A stretch of DNA of 54,543 nucleotides, taken from a bacterium. Lineage in GTDB: Bacteria; Deinococcota; Deinococci; Deinococcales; Deinococcaceae. Where the stretch lies: the NCBI GenBank assembly GCA_021810505.1, contig JAJZIR010000015.1, forward strand, positions 1 to 54,543, read 5' to 3'. Below the pieces are notes generated by a model. The model saw only the letters and a list, made by a program, of their open reading frames with translations. It was not told where the DNA came from and ran no database searches. Position 1 is the stretch's first letter; each line of letters begins with the position of its first letter. Positions 26,665 through 34,825 of this stretch are shown piece after piece. A program made the translations under genes and the position numbers.

Positions 26665-29600
26665 TCAGGAGGGCGGTCCCAAAAGTAGCCGCTCGCGCTC
26701 ACTTTCGCAGGTCAGCACGTCCTTCAGCCGGCTTGCGCTCTGCTCCCAAGTCAGCCAGGCAACCGGTGTACTTGAAGGAACCCTTGCCGACTTCGCCAAT
26801 TCCAGCCAAACCCTGACAGCGGCCGCTAAATCGGCCGCCTCCTTGCCGGAAAAATAGAACGCCCCTATCCCTGCGACCTCCCGAAAGACTGGAATGTCGC
26901 GGACGATCAGTGGAAGCCCGTGCTTCGCCCCTTCGATGATCGGCAAACCGAACCCCTCCCCTTCGCTGGCGCAGATGAGGCAGCTGGCGGCCTGGTAGAC
27001 CCGCTCGAGGTATTCGTCGCTGATCGCTTCCAGCCAGAAGAGCCGCTTGCCGAGCTCGGGATGGGATCTCAGCAGGGCTACCGGATCGTCAACCATCCAG
27101 CCGCGCCTGCCGACGATGATCAGGTTGACGTCTAAACCCTCCTCCCACAGGAGATCAAACGCTCGGATGGCTTGCAAGTGCCCTTTGCGGGGTTCGATCG
27201 TTCCGACCATCAGGAAGGAGCGTCGGCTGCGTATACTCTCCAGAACTTTCTCTGCGCCCTCAGGCATACCTCGGGAGGGCTGCGACTCTTCGATGTCGGC
27301 GGCGATCGGGCACACCGCTAGATGGAAGGGCAGGAGGCCCTTTCTGCCCCTCTCCACTAGCCAACGCCTCAGGTCTCCTGCCGTGCTAGAGGAGCTGCAG
27401 ATGGCGCCTTCCATGCCGCCGACCAATTCGAGCCACTGAGCGAAACTCTCGGTGTCTCCGGCGGGGAACCACTCCGGATGGAGAACGGGAAGCAGGTCAT
27501 GCACGAAGAACCAGATGTGCACTCCGCTACCCCGCATCTGTTCCAGAAGCCGCTCCTGCGCTAGAGAAAAATTGCAGGCGAAGTCGAGTCCTAGGAAAAT
27601 ATCCCCGGGGTAGAAGTCTATCGGCTCATCCTCCAAAGGGGAGCCGGGATACCCCAAGAAGCCCATCGTGAACCGGCGCGCATAGGAGTAGCCGAGCCGC
27701 TCCTGCGCCGCGCGGACAGGCTCCACCCGGTACCCCTCCGGGGGGTCTCTGAGCAGCTGCTTGAGGATCCCGCGGGTGACGCGGTGGGTTCCTGTCCTCA
27801 GGTCGACGCGGGCGATGGCGGAGACATCCACAAACAGCTGCCGGGGTAGCCCTATGGGCTTGAAGCTCCGTACGAGAGCTCGCGCGTAACCTTCCAGGTC
27901 ACTCTGGGAGGCGGACTTCAGGGCTCTGCTGGCCGCCATCGCCCCGGGCAAGGCGGAGGGGCTGGTCTGGCCCGCTGCAAAGAACTGCTCTATGGCTTCG
28001 GCGTACAGGTCGGCGCAGCGCCGCTCGGACTCCTGCGGAGCGCGCCGGCTCAGCTGCTCCGGCGCCGCTCCGCTTTGCTGGAGCCGGTCCGGCTCTACGG
28101 CCGGCTGTCCCGGCTCGGCCGAGCTTGGGGGCACCGGGGCGGCGTCCCCGGGGAGCTCGGCCGCGCTCTCCCGCGCGATGACCCTCCAGGGCGCCGCCAC
28201 CTCCTCGCCGTACCAAGACGCAGCCAGCTGCTTGGCGTGCGCCGAGTGGACGATCACCCCCTGGGCCTGCTGCAAGACGCTCAGGTTGCAGGGATAGCGC
28301 AGCTCAGCTGCTAGCGGATCGGCCCAGCACTCGGCGACGGCTCGGTATCCGTGGGAATGCAGGAGCTCTCTGGACCAGGCAGCTGGGCGGCGCCCTTGCG
28401 CCTCGCCCTCGGCCCGCGCCGAGCTCAGGAAGAAGTCGTGCAGTACGACCACACCAGGGTGCAGCTCGAGCAGGTCGAACATATACGCGTGGTGGGGTGA
28501 ATTCCCGAACTGATAGAGCACCCGGTCGAACTGGGCTGCGTTCTCTAGGAACCACTCAGGAGAGCGCAGCGGGCAGTTCTCGGCCACCCAACCGGCAGCT
28601 ACTTCGGCCTGGGGTGTCACCACCTCGATCTGGTAGTGGCGGGACAGCTCGGGGAGGAGCGCCGCGCTGTAGCTGGCAATACCGGTCTTCTCCGGCGGGA
28701 GAGGGGAGACAAAGGCCAGGCGCGGGCGCTTCCCAGGTCGCTCCGCCGGCCGGATGGGCCTCTGGGGGACGAACTCCCTCCTCAGCTGCTCTAGGGCCGC
28801 GACCGTCCGCTGGGCGCACTTCTCCCAGGAGAACTCGGCCGCGCGGCGTATCCCGTAGGCGCTCAGCTCCCGGCTCAGCCGCTGGTCGGTCAAGACCTGG
28901 GCGATTTTGGCGCCCATCTCGCTGGCGTCGTAAGGATCAAACAATAGGTCCTGCCGCCCGATGACCTCGGGCAAACTGGAGGAGTTCGCAGCTAGGACCG
29001 GAGCGCCGCAGGCCATGGCTTCGAGGACCGGTAGGCCGAAGCCCTCGTGGAGAGACGGGAAGACGAACAGGCTGCAGGCGCTGTAGAGCGCGCGGAGCTC
29101 CTCGTCCGTGACATAGCCCGTCATGACGACCTCCCCGCTCCCCAGCCCATGACCTTTCGCGGCCCGCTTCAGCTCTTGCACGCGGCTGGGAGGAATTCCC
29201 CCTACTAGGCCCAGCTGAAAGCTGTCTCGGATCTGGGCGGGCAGCTGCGCGAAGGCCTCGGTCAACCGCTCTAGATTCTTGCGCGGGTCCGCTCCCCCTG
29301 CGTACATCACGAAAGGCTTGGTGATACCGAAACGCTCCGGAAAGCTGCCGTGGCTATCCGCCGGTGGCTCCACCCGGTGGAAAAAGCTCGCCGCTGCCGC
29401 CCCTACGGTGGCGATCCGCTCCGCGGGGATCGCCGCTTCCTGGACAGCCTCCTGCTTGCAGAACTCTGAAATCGCCAGCAAGAGGTCCGCTCTTCGGAGA
29501 TATTCCAATTTCGTTCGGTAATAAGGTTCGTAGCCGGGGAAAGGTGTCAGGTAGAGTTCGGGATGCACCAGGGGGATGAGGTCGTACAGGACAGCGGCGG

Positions 29601-29991
29601 TGGGGACTGCGGGGTCGAAGAGGCCCACGCTGGTGACCGCGTCGTCTATGAATCCCTCGAACAGGCTCGGGACTAACACCACATCCGGCTTCAGGGAGGA
29701 TAGAAAAGCCTCGCGGATCAGCTGGGCCGCAGCTCTCCGGGCTGCGTTGCCGTCGTCGGCCCGCAGCGGTCCGGGTGCGTACCAGACTCGGATGGACTCT
29801 TGGGGTAGCAGGCCGTCGAAGGCCGAGCGGATCCTCTCTAGCGAATCCTTTAGCAGCCCGTTGAGGACCAAGGTGATCTCGTGCCCGGACCGGCTCCTCG
29901 CGATGGCCTGGACCAGGGACATGGTGTAACGGCCGATCCCCCCCAAGCGGCTCTCGCTCTGGGCTGCCTGGAGGTCTATAGCGATGTGCAT
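26665..29991 (-). CDS. Three-domain GT4 glycosyltransferase fusion (paralogue 2), middle domain truncated
   Basis: 1108 aa from ATG 29991 (TGATG overlap with the preceding frame). It aligns with 12524-16282 from end to end except in the centre. Domain A (1-410) is intact: GGADPRKNLERL and LHEGFGLPVLEAMACG. Domain C (~700-1108) is intact: GTIEPRKGH and SEGEGFGLPIIEG. Domain B keeps only its N-lobe (LAFVSPLPPEKTGIASYSA to WRVI). The following ~200 residues that bind the sugar nucleotide in paralogue 1 are replaced by ~50 proline/alanine/glutamine-rich residues, after which CADLYAEAIEQ resumes the match. It is thus a two-enzyme protein joined by a dead middle lobe. Roles in building the same surface glycan are inferred. 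Confidence 0.85.
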   Translation of the reverse strand: MHIAIDLQAAQSESRLGGIGRYTMSLVQAIARSRSGHEITLVLNGLLKDSLERIRSAFDGLLPQESIRVWYAPGPLRADDGNAARRAAAQLIREAFLSSLKPDVVLVPSLFEGFIDDAVTSVGLFDPAVPTAAVLYDLIPLVHPELYLTPFPGYEPYYRTKLEYLRRADLLLAISEFCKQEAVQEAAIPAERIATVGAAAASFFHRVEPPADSHGSFPERFGITKPFVMYAGGADPRKNLERLTEAFAQLPAQIRDSFQLGLVGGIPPSRVQELKRAAKGHGLGSGEVVMTGYVTDEELRALYSACSLFVFPSLHEGFGLPVLEAMACGAPVLAANSSSLPEVIGRQDLLFDPYDASEMGAKIAQVLTDQRLSRELSAYGIRRAAEFSWEKCAQRTVAALEQLRREFVPQRPIRPAERPGKRPRLAFVSPLPPEKTGIASYSAALLPELSRHYQIEVVTPQAEVAAGWVAENCPLRSPEWFLENAAQFDRVLYQFGNSPHHAYMFDLLELHPGVVVLHDFFLSSARAEGEAQGRRPAAWSRELLHSHGYRAVAECWADPLAAELRYPCNLSVLQQAQGVIVHSAHAKQLAASWYGEEVAAPWRVIARESAAELPGDAAPVPPSSAEPGQPAVEPDRLQQSGAAPEQLSRRAPQESERRCADLYAEAIEQFFAAGQTSPSALPGAMAASRALKSASQSDLEGYARALVRSFKPIGLPRQLFVDVSAIARVDLRTGTHRVTRGILKQLLRDPPEGYRVEPVRAAQERLGYSYARRFTMGFLGYPGSPLEDEPIDFYPGDIFLGLDFACNFSLAQERLLEQMRGSGVHIWFFVHDLLPVLHPEWFPAGDTESFAQWLELVGGMEGAICSSSSTAGDLRRWLVERGRKGLLPFHLAVCPIAADIEESQPSRGMPEGAEKVLESIRSRRSFLMVGTIEPRKGHLQAIRAFDLLWEEGLDVNLIIVGRRGWMVDDPVALLRSHPELGKRLFWLEAISDEYLERVYQAASCLICASEGEGFGLPIIEGAKHGLPLIVRDIPVFREVAGIGAFYFSGKEAADLAAAVRVWLELAKSARVPSSTPVAWLTWEQSASRLKDVLTCESERERLLLGPPS

Positions 29992-30245
29992 CAGTCTTCC
30001 TTGGCTATCTGCTTGGCAAGGTAGGCCAACCTCGCGCAGCAGCGCCTCGCCGCCGCGGAGAGCTCGCCTTTCCCGTCGGGTAGCGCGATGAGGCTGTGGC
30101 GGATGGCAAATACCTTGAGCTGCCGCTTGAAATTCGGAAAGAGGTCGAGGATGGCTACGCCGAGACGGCGTAGCGCCGGAGAGCGCGTGACCCGGGGCAG
30201 GGCGCGCACCAGCAGGCGGCGGGCGGTGAGTCTAAGGAAGCGCAT
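29991..30245 (-). pseudogene. C-terminal remnant of an FkbM-type methyltransferase
   Basis: The last ~75 residues (ALRRLGVAILDLFPNFKRQLKVFA to CARLAYLAKQ) align with the C-terminus of the 16282-17529 protein (PLRRLGAVTLQPFPALKGRLKTFA to ARLLYLTG). The stop overlaps the next gene in the same TGATG manner. Upstream of 30250 the frame stays open to 30635 but becomes Pro/Arg/Ala-rich, and the SAM-binding half of the methyltransferase is absent. ATG 30245 has no ribosome site. It is best read as the stump of a duplicated FkbM gene. Confidence 0.65.
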
Positions 30246-30831
30246 GGCCCACCAGGTGGTGCGGGCTGGACGGACCGAGCGCTTCGGCCGGCCGCTCGGT
30301 GCGCCGCGCGCTCCAAGGCCGGGCCGGTGGCTGCCCGGCCGGGCCGGGCAGCTGTTCCCTGGGCCGCCCGGTCTTCCCAGGGTGCTGCGGGGGCGGCCTG
30401 CGGGAGGCTGCGAAACCACTCGGGCCGAGCGGTGAGCTCCGCCGCTGCGGCCACGCGCCGTGACCTCGGGCCCGAGCTGCGCGGGGCTGCGCGGGACACG
30501 CCCGCCGGCGACCCCGTTCAGCGGGCCGAGTTTCTGGCGCAGGGAGTTTGGCGCCCGCGCAGCTGGGGGGCTGCCTCGCTGAGGTGTCCTGTGGCTGCTG
30601 GCGCTGCGCGTCGGTGGGCATGTCCGCGCACTCATTCTGGCAGATGAGGGCCCTGATTGCCAAGGTAGGTGGGGGCCTAGGCCCCGGCCTTAGCCTCCCT
30701 GAGCCCCCTGGCCGCCTCCTCGTTGCCGGCGGGAGAGGCTGCGGCGGGCCCTGAGCCGAGCTTCCTCGGCTAGGCCCCTGGCGCTGGATGGTCCCGGCGC
30801 CCCGGCCTCGCCCTTGTGGGCTCTCGCTTCT

Positions 30832-30913
30832 AGCACCTCCGCGCAGCCGTAGCGGCCCGTCGAACACGCTGATCACACGGACCTCATCAGCACCTCCGCG
30901 CAGCCGTAGCGGC
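30832..30913. repeat. 25-bp direct repeat, 57-bp period
   Basis: An identical 25-base sequence beginning AGCACCTCCGCG and ending GTAGCGGC occurs at 30832-30856 and 30889-30913. It lies in non-coding DNA between the FkbM remnant and the dioxygenase operon. Confidence 0.8.
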
Positions 30914-30949
30914 GCCGAGGCAGCTCGCTGGGCAGGCGCGGCTCCCTGA

Positions 30950-30969
30950 CCGGCGCGGATCCGCGCCGG
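30950..30969. promoter_or_regulatory. Perfect 20-bp palindrome
   Basis: CCGGCGCGGATCCGCGCCGG is fully self-complementary. It is about 340 bases upstream of the dioxygenase start. It could bind a dimeric regulator or simply reflect GC-rich sequence. Confidence 0.35.
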
Positions 30970-31215
30970 GAGCTAGCCCTCCTCAGGCGCCGCGGCTGGT
31001 GGATCAGCTCTTCAGGCAGCCGCCGCCGGAGCGCCCGCCACGGCGTCAAAAGCGCGGGAGCTGGCTCGTGCTAGGCTATTTCCGCGCATCTGGGCGCGGA
31101 GGACCTATGCGCGGTCACCACGGCCGGCGCAGCCGCGGCTGCGTGAGCCGGCCTCCTGCCAGCGGGGCGCTGCGCTGGCGCCCCGGAGGGCTGCCGGCAG
31201 CTAGGAGCGGGGGGC

Positions 31216-31258
31216 GCTATGGCCGGCGGCCGCACTCTCGCCGCGGCTGCGCCATAGC
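31216..31258. promoter_or_regulatory. Inverted repeat before the dioxygenase/esterase operon
   Basis: GCTATGGC (31216-31223) and GCCATAGC (31251-31258) form an 8-bp inverted repeat with 27 bases between, 50 bases upstream of the TTG start at 31308. Position and symmetry would suit an operator for a MarR-type regulator such as those controlling mhq genes, or a leader hairpin. Confidence 0.35.
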
Positions 31259-31307
31259 TCGCTACCTGGGCAGCCGCGCCCCGCGCGAGGAGCTTAGGAG
31301 GAGTTTC

Positions 31308-32279
31308 TTGCCTACCCAACCTATCCCAGGGCTGCACCACATCACCGCAATCGCCAGCGATCCGCAGCGGAACCTCGACTTCTACACCCAGGTGCTCGGG
31401 CTCCGGTTCGTCAAGAAGACCGTCAATTTCGATGACCCGAACACCTACCACTTCTATTTCGGAGACGACACCGGAACGCCCGGCACCATCTTGACCTTCT
31501 TCCCGTGGCCCCACGCGAGCCGCGGGAAGGTGGGAGCCGGAGAGGTCATCCGCACCGCTTTCAGCGTTCCCCCCGCGTCCATCGCTTACTGGGAAAGCCG
31601 GTTGGCATCCCACCACCTCCCCTCGGAGCGGACGGAGCGGACCGAAGCGGGTCTGGACGAGACGGTGCTGGCCTTCAGCGATCCGGACGGGATGAAGATC
31701 GAGCTGGTGGGGCACGCGGAGCCCACCGGACCGGGGGCGTCCCGCTTCTCCGACGTGCCCGCCGAGCACGCCATCTTGGGCCTCTTCGGTGTGACGATAC
31801 TGCAACGGGACGCTCGCCGGACCGAGGCGGCGCTCGCCCTGCTCGGCTTCCACAAGGTAGCCGAGGAAGGGAATTGGCTGCGCTTGGCAGCGGCTGGCCA
31901 CGCCCTCGGCAACCACATCGATATCGTGACCGACCCCGAGGCCGGGCGGGGCCGCTTGGGAGCCGGCACCGTGCACCACATCGCCTTCCGCTCGGCCGAC
32001 GCCCAGGACCAGCAGGAGTGGCTGGCGGTGATCAGCCGGCACCTCGACGTATCCCCGGTGATGGAACGCGCCTACTTCCGGTCGATCTACTTCCGCGAGC
32101 CCGGCGGCGTGCTCTTGGAGCTCGCGACGGATTCTCCGGGCTTCACGGCGGACGAGCCGCTAGAGTCGCTCGGCGAGGAACTCCGGGTGCCAGAGTGGCT
32201 GGAAGCTCAGCTGGTCCCGCTCGCCCAACGCCTCCCGCCGGTGGTCCTGCACAAAGCCAAGGGAGGGACGCCGGCGTGA
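31308..32279 (+). CDS. Ring-cleaving (glyoxalase-fold) dioxygenase, MhqE/MhqO type
   Basis: 323 aa from TTG 31308, chosen because TAGGAGGAG sits six bases before it and homology (IPGLHHITAIASDPQRNLDFY) begins at once; the frame is open further upstream but is meaningless there. It has two vicinal-oxygen-chelate halves: HHIT in the first, VHHIAF in the second, and YFREPGGVLLELATD carrying the Glu ligand. This is the layout of type I extradiol dioxygenases of the MhqO/LinE family, which act on hydroquinones and catechols. The downstream esterase overlaps by GTGA. The same pairing occurs as mhqE-mhqD in Bacillus, where it protects against quinones; the role here is inferred from that. Confidence 0.88.
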   Translation: MPTQPIPGLHHITAIASDPQRNLDFYTQVLGLRFVKKTVNFDDPNTYHFYFGDDTGTPGTILTFFPWPHASRGKVGAGEVIRTAFSVPPASIAYWESRLASHHLPSERTERTEAGLDETVLAFSDPDGMKIELVGHAEPTGPGASRFSDVPAEHAILGLFGVTILQRDARRTEAALALLGFHKVAEEGNWLRLAAAGHALGNHIDIVTDPEAGRGRLGAGTVHHIAFRSADAQDQQEWLAVISRHLDVSPVMERAYFRSIYFREPGGVLLELATDSPGFTADEPLESLGEELRVPEWLEAQLVPLAQRLPPVVLHKAKGGTPA

Positions 32280-32932
32280 CAACCGATCCCCATGCGGGGG
32301 GAAGCGTGCTGCGCGCTGGCGTACCTCTTCCCCAGGCGAGCTTCGCCGCCTTGCTGCTGCACGGACGCGGCGGGTCGGCCGAGGACATCCTCCAGCTGGC
32401 GGGCGAGTTCGAGCTTCCCGATTTCGCTTTCGTCGCGCCGGAGGCGAGAGATCACATCTGGTATCCGCGCCCTTTCTTGTCTCCGCGCGAGGCCAACGAA
32501 CCCTACCTCAGCTCTGCGCTGGCCAAGGTCGCGTCGGTGATCGCCTGGCTGGAACAGACCGGCATACCCCGCCGGCACATCGTGGTGGGGGGTTTCTCCC
32601 AGGGGGCGTGCCTGGCGACCGAGTTCGTGGCCAGCCACCCGGCGCGCTACGGGGGCTTGATCGCTTTCACGGGCGGACTCATCGGCCCACCCGGGGCGGT
32701 GCGGGATGATCTCCTCCGGTCGGCGGAGGCTCCGCTGGCCGGGACACCTGCGCTGCTCTGCAGCGGGGACCCCGACCCGTATATTCCCTGGAGCCGCGTG
32801 GAGGAGTCGGCCGAAATCCTCAGCGCCCTGGGGGCTAGGGTGACCACCAAGCGGTACCCGGGTCGGCCGCACACGGTCAGCCGCGAAGAATTGCAGCTGG
32901 CCCAGAGCTTCCTCGCCGCTATCCGGCAGTAG
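32276..32932 (+). CDS. Alpha/beta-hydrolase, phospholipase/carboxylesterase (MhqD-like)
   Basis: 218 aa from GTG 32276 in a GTGA overlap with the dioxygenase. It has the classic carboxylesterase triad: nucleophile elbow GGFSQGACLA, Asp in CSGDPDPYIPW and His in GRPHTV. The oxyanion region is LLLHGRGGSAED. Length and spacing match the YpfH/MhqD group, which hydrolyse small esters. Co-translation with a ring-cleaving dioxygenase suggests it acts on quinone or catechol derivatives, as proposed for MhqD. It is cytoplasmic, with no signal peptide. Confidence 0.88.
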   Translation: MTTDPHAGGSVLRAGVPLPQASFAALLLHGRGGSAEDILQLAGEFELPDFAFVAPEARDHIWYPRPFLSPREANEPYLSSALAKVASVIAWLEQTGIPRRHIVVGGFSQGACLATEFVASHPARYGGLIAFTGGLIGPPGAVRDDLLRSAEAPLAGTPALLCSGDPDPYIPWSRVEESAEILSALGARVTTKRYPGRPHTVSREELQLAQSFLAAIRQ

Positions 32933-33625
32933 CTGCTGGGCGCACCCCGCTACCTCGGCCGGTCCGCCGGTCAAAAACCCACCGGCCTGCGCCCGCTGCG
33001 CGGCTGCGGTCTTACGTGGTACCGGTCGGCGCGCCTGGCCAGCTCTGCGAGCGTACCGTCCCGCCACGCAGCGAGGTGGCCGTGCTGGAGCGGGCCGAGA
33101 GCCTGCGGTCGCGGGCCTGCCGGGCAGCTTGGGTGGCCGCAGGGGGTGCCGGTTGCTGGGGACCGCTCTAGGATCGCCTCGCCACGCTTGGGGCTACCCA
33201 AAAAGGCCCAGGTGAAAATATCTGGCTCTTAGACCTTCTGGGTGGGGGAGGGGTACGGCATGACCTGTGGCGGGCCAGCAGGTGTAGGGGGTGGGGATGC
33301 GTCAGGGGCAGCCTTGCACCTGGGCTTTAGGCTTGGCTCCGCTGCGGACGGGGTGGATGGCGATGCTGAACCGCAGCTACAAGGACCCAGAAAGACCTGG
33401 CGCGCTTCCCTGCGCGGATAGGGGCTCTCTGCCCGGCGCGGCCTACGGGCCGGATTGGGCAGGCGAGTCCATATCCCGGCCAGATCTAGGTTTCGCGCCC
33501 CCTGCCCTCGCTTCAGGCGCTAGGCAGTTTCCGCCGGATGCAAGGATTCCGGGTCATCCCCTCCCGGCGCCCTGCCCGTACGGGGTCGCCGCCCGCGCTC
33601 GGGAGCGCCCCCGCCCCAGGGAAGC
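32933..33625. other. Intergenic stretch without a recognisable gene
   Basis: Convergent gap between the esterase and the last GT4 gene. Open frames are short and GC-driven. No intrinsic terminator with a T-run, tRNA or repeat is visible. Confidence 0.5.
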
Positions 33626-34825
33626 TCAAATTCCGGTGGTTTCCCTGGCCAGCACTTCCGGGTCCTGACCGCGGCGGAACAGCTGGCTGGCCCGCTCCAG
33701 CAGCTCGGCCAGCTCGTTCCGAAAGCGCTGCGCCGAGAAGCGCTCGGCGTTCTCCCTGAGCAGCTCCACCGGGAAGTGGGGCGCCGCCTCGAAGCTCTCC
33801 ACCGCCCCCACCAGGCTGGCCACGCTCTGCGCAGCGAAGAGGAGGCCGCTGCGCCCGGGCAGCACCGTCTCTAGGGCGCCCCCGTGGCCGTAGGCCAGCA
33901 CCGGAGCTCCCGCGGCCTGGGCTTCCACCGGGGCGATCCCGAAGTCCTCGTCGGCGGCGAAGACGAAAGCCCGGCAAGTCTCTAGGTGCTCGCGCACCAC
34001 CGCGTCCGGCTGTTGCCCGAGAAAGCGCAGGTTGGGTCCGCCCAGCTCCTGGAGCCTGGGGAGCTCGGGCCCCTCTCCGATCACCACCAGCGGTCTCCCT
34101 AGCCGGTGGAACGCCTGCGCGATCAGATCGACGCGCTTGTAGGGGACCAACCTGGAGACGGTCAGATAGAACTCCCCCCTCGGCCTTCCCGGATCGAAGC
34201 GCTCCACCTCCACCGGCGGGTAGAGCACCGCGGCCGGCCTGCGGTACGCTCTCCAGATCCGCCTGGCCACGCAGCGAGAGTTGGCCACGAACAGATCCAC
34301 CCGGTGGGCGCTGACCTGATCCCAGATCCGCAGGTAGTGCAGCAGGGCCAAGGCGGCTAGGCCGGCCGGTCCGCCGTCCAGGCCGGCCCGCTGCAGGTAG
34401 CTGCTAGACAGCTCCCAGGCGTAGCGCATGGGGGTATGCAGGTAGGAGACGTGCAGCTGCTCGGCCCCCACCTGCACTCCCTTGGCCACGGCGTGGCTGC
34501 TGGAGAGCAACAGCTCGTAGCCGGAGAGGTCGAAGCTCTCCACCGCCAGCGGCATCAGCGGCAGGTAGCCGCGGTGGCGGCGCTGCGCCCAGGGCAGGCG
34601 CTGCAGGAAGGAGCTGTGCACCCGGGCTCCCTCCAGGGGACTGCCGCTGCCGGCGAAGGCCTTGGGGTCGTGGATCAGGGTGTAGACCTCGGCCCCGGGC
34701 AGCACCTGCAGCATGGCCTCCAAGGTCCGCTCGGCGCCACCCCTGGCCACCAGCCAGTCGTGGATCAGCGCGGTTCTGGCCGGCAGTCCGCCGGCCAGCG
34801 GCCAGGGCTGGTCCGGCCCGCTCAC
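33626..34825 (-). CDS. GT4 glycosyltransferase (mannosyltransferase-like)
   Basis: 399 aa from GTG 34825, overlapping the stop of the preceding GT gene as GTGA; the frame is open far upstream but antiparallel to nothing useful. The N-terminus is TALIHDWLVARGGAERTLEAML, followed by HVSYLHTPMRYAWELS, VANSRCVARRIWRAYRRPAAVLYPPV, TVSRLVPYKRVDLIAQAF and FVFAADEDFGIAPVEAQAAG (E.xxx.E donor motif). The HTPMRYAW block is typical of WbaZ-like GT4 enzymes that add mannose or related sugars. It is last of four consecutive GT4 genes. Donor and acceptor cannot be specified from sequence. Confidence 0.85.
   Translation of the reverse strand: MSGPDQPWPLAGGLPARTALIHDWLVARGGAERTLEAMLQVLPGAEVYTLIHDPKAFAGSGSPLEGARVHSSFLQRLPWAQRRHRGYLPLMPLAVESFDLSGYELLLSSSHAVAKGVQVGAEQLHVSYLHTPMRYAWELSSSYLQRAGLDGGPAGLAALALLHYLRIWDQVSAHRVDLFVANSRCVARRIWRAYRRPAAVLYPPVEVERFDPGRPRGEFYLTVSRLVPYKRVDLIAQAFHRLGRPLVVIGEGPELPRLQELGGPNLRFLGQQPDAVVREHLETCRAFVFAADEDFGIAPVEAQAAGAPVLAYGHGGALETVLPGRSGLLFAAQSVASLVGAVESFEAAPHFPVELLRENAERFSAQRFRNELAELLERASQLFRRGQDPEVLARETTGI

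Larger units (their letters stand above)
30246..31300. other. Very GC-rich low-complexity gap
   Basis: About a kilobase with open frames on both strands that encode Pro/Arg/Ala-rich strings, the usual product of extreme GC. No motif, ribosome site or codon bias supports a gene. It contains the direct repeat, palindrome and inverted repeat listed separately. Confidence 0.5.

Noticed and set aside
30232-30876. 214-codon minus-strand frame upstream of the FkbM remnant
   Set aside because: Pro/Arg/Ala-rich composition without any domain and in a different frame from the recognisable remnant.
31071-32042. 323-codon minus-strand frame opposite the dioxygenase
   Set aside because: Antisense to a clear glyoxalase-fold gene; no motif and no ribosome site.
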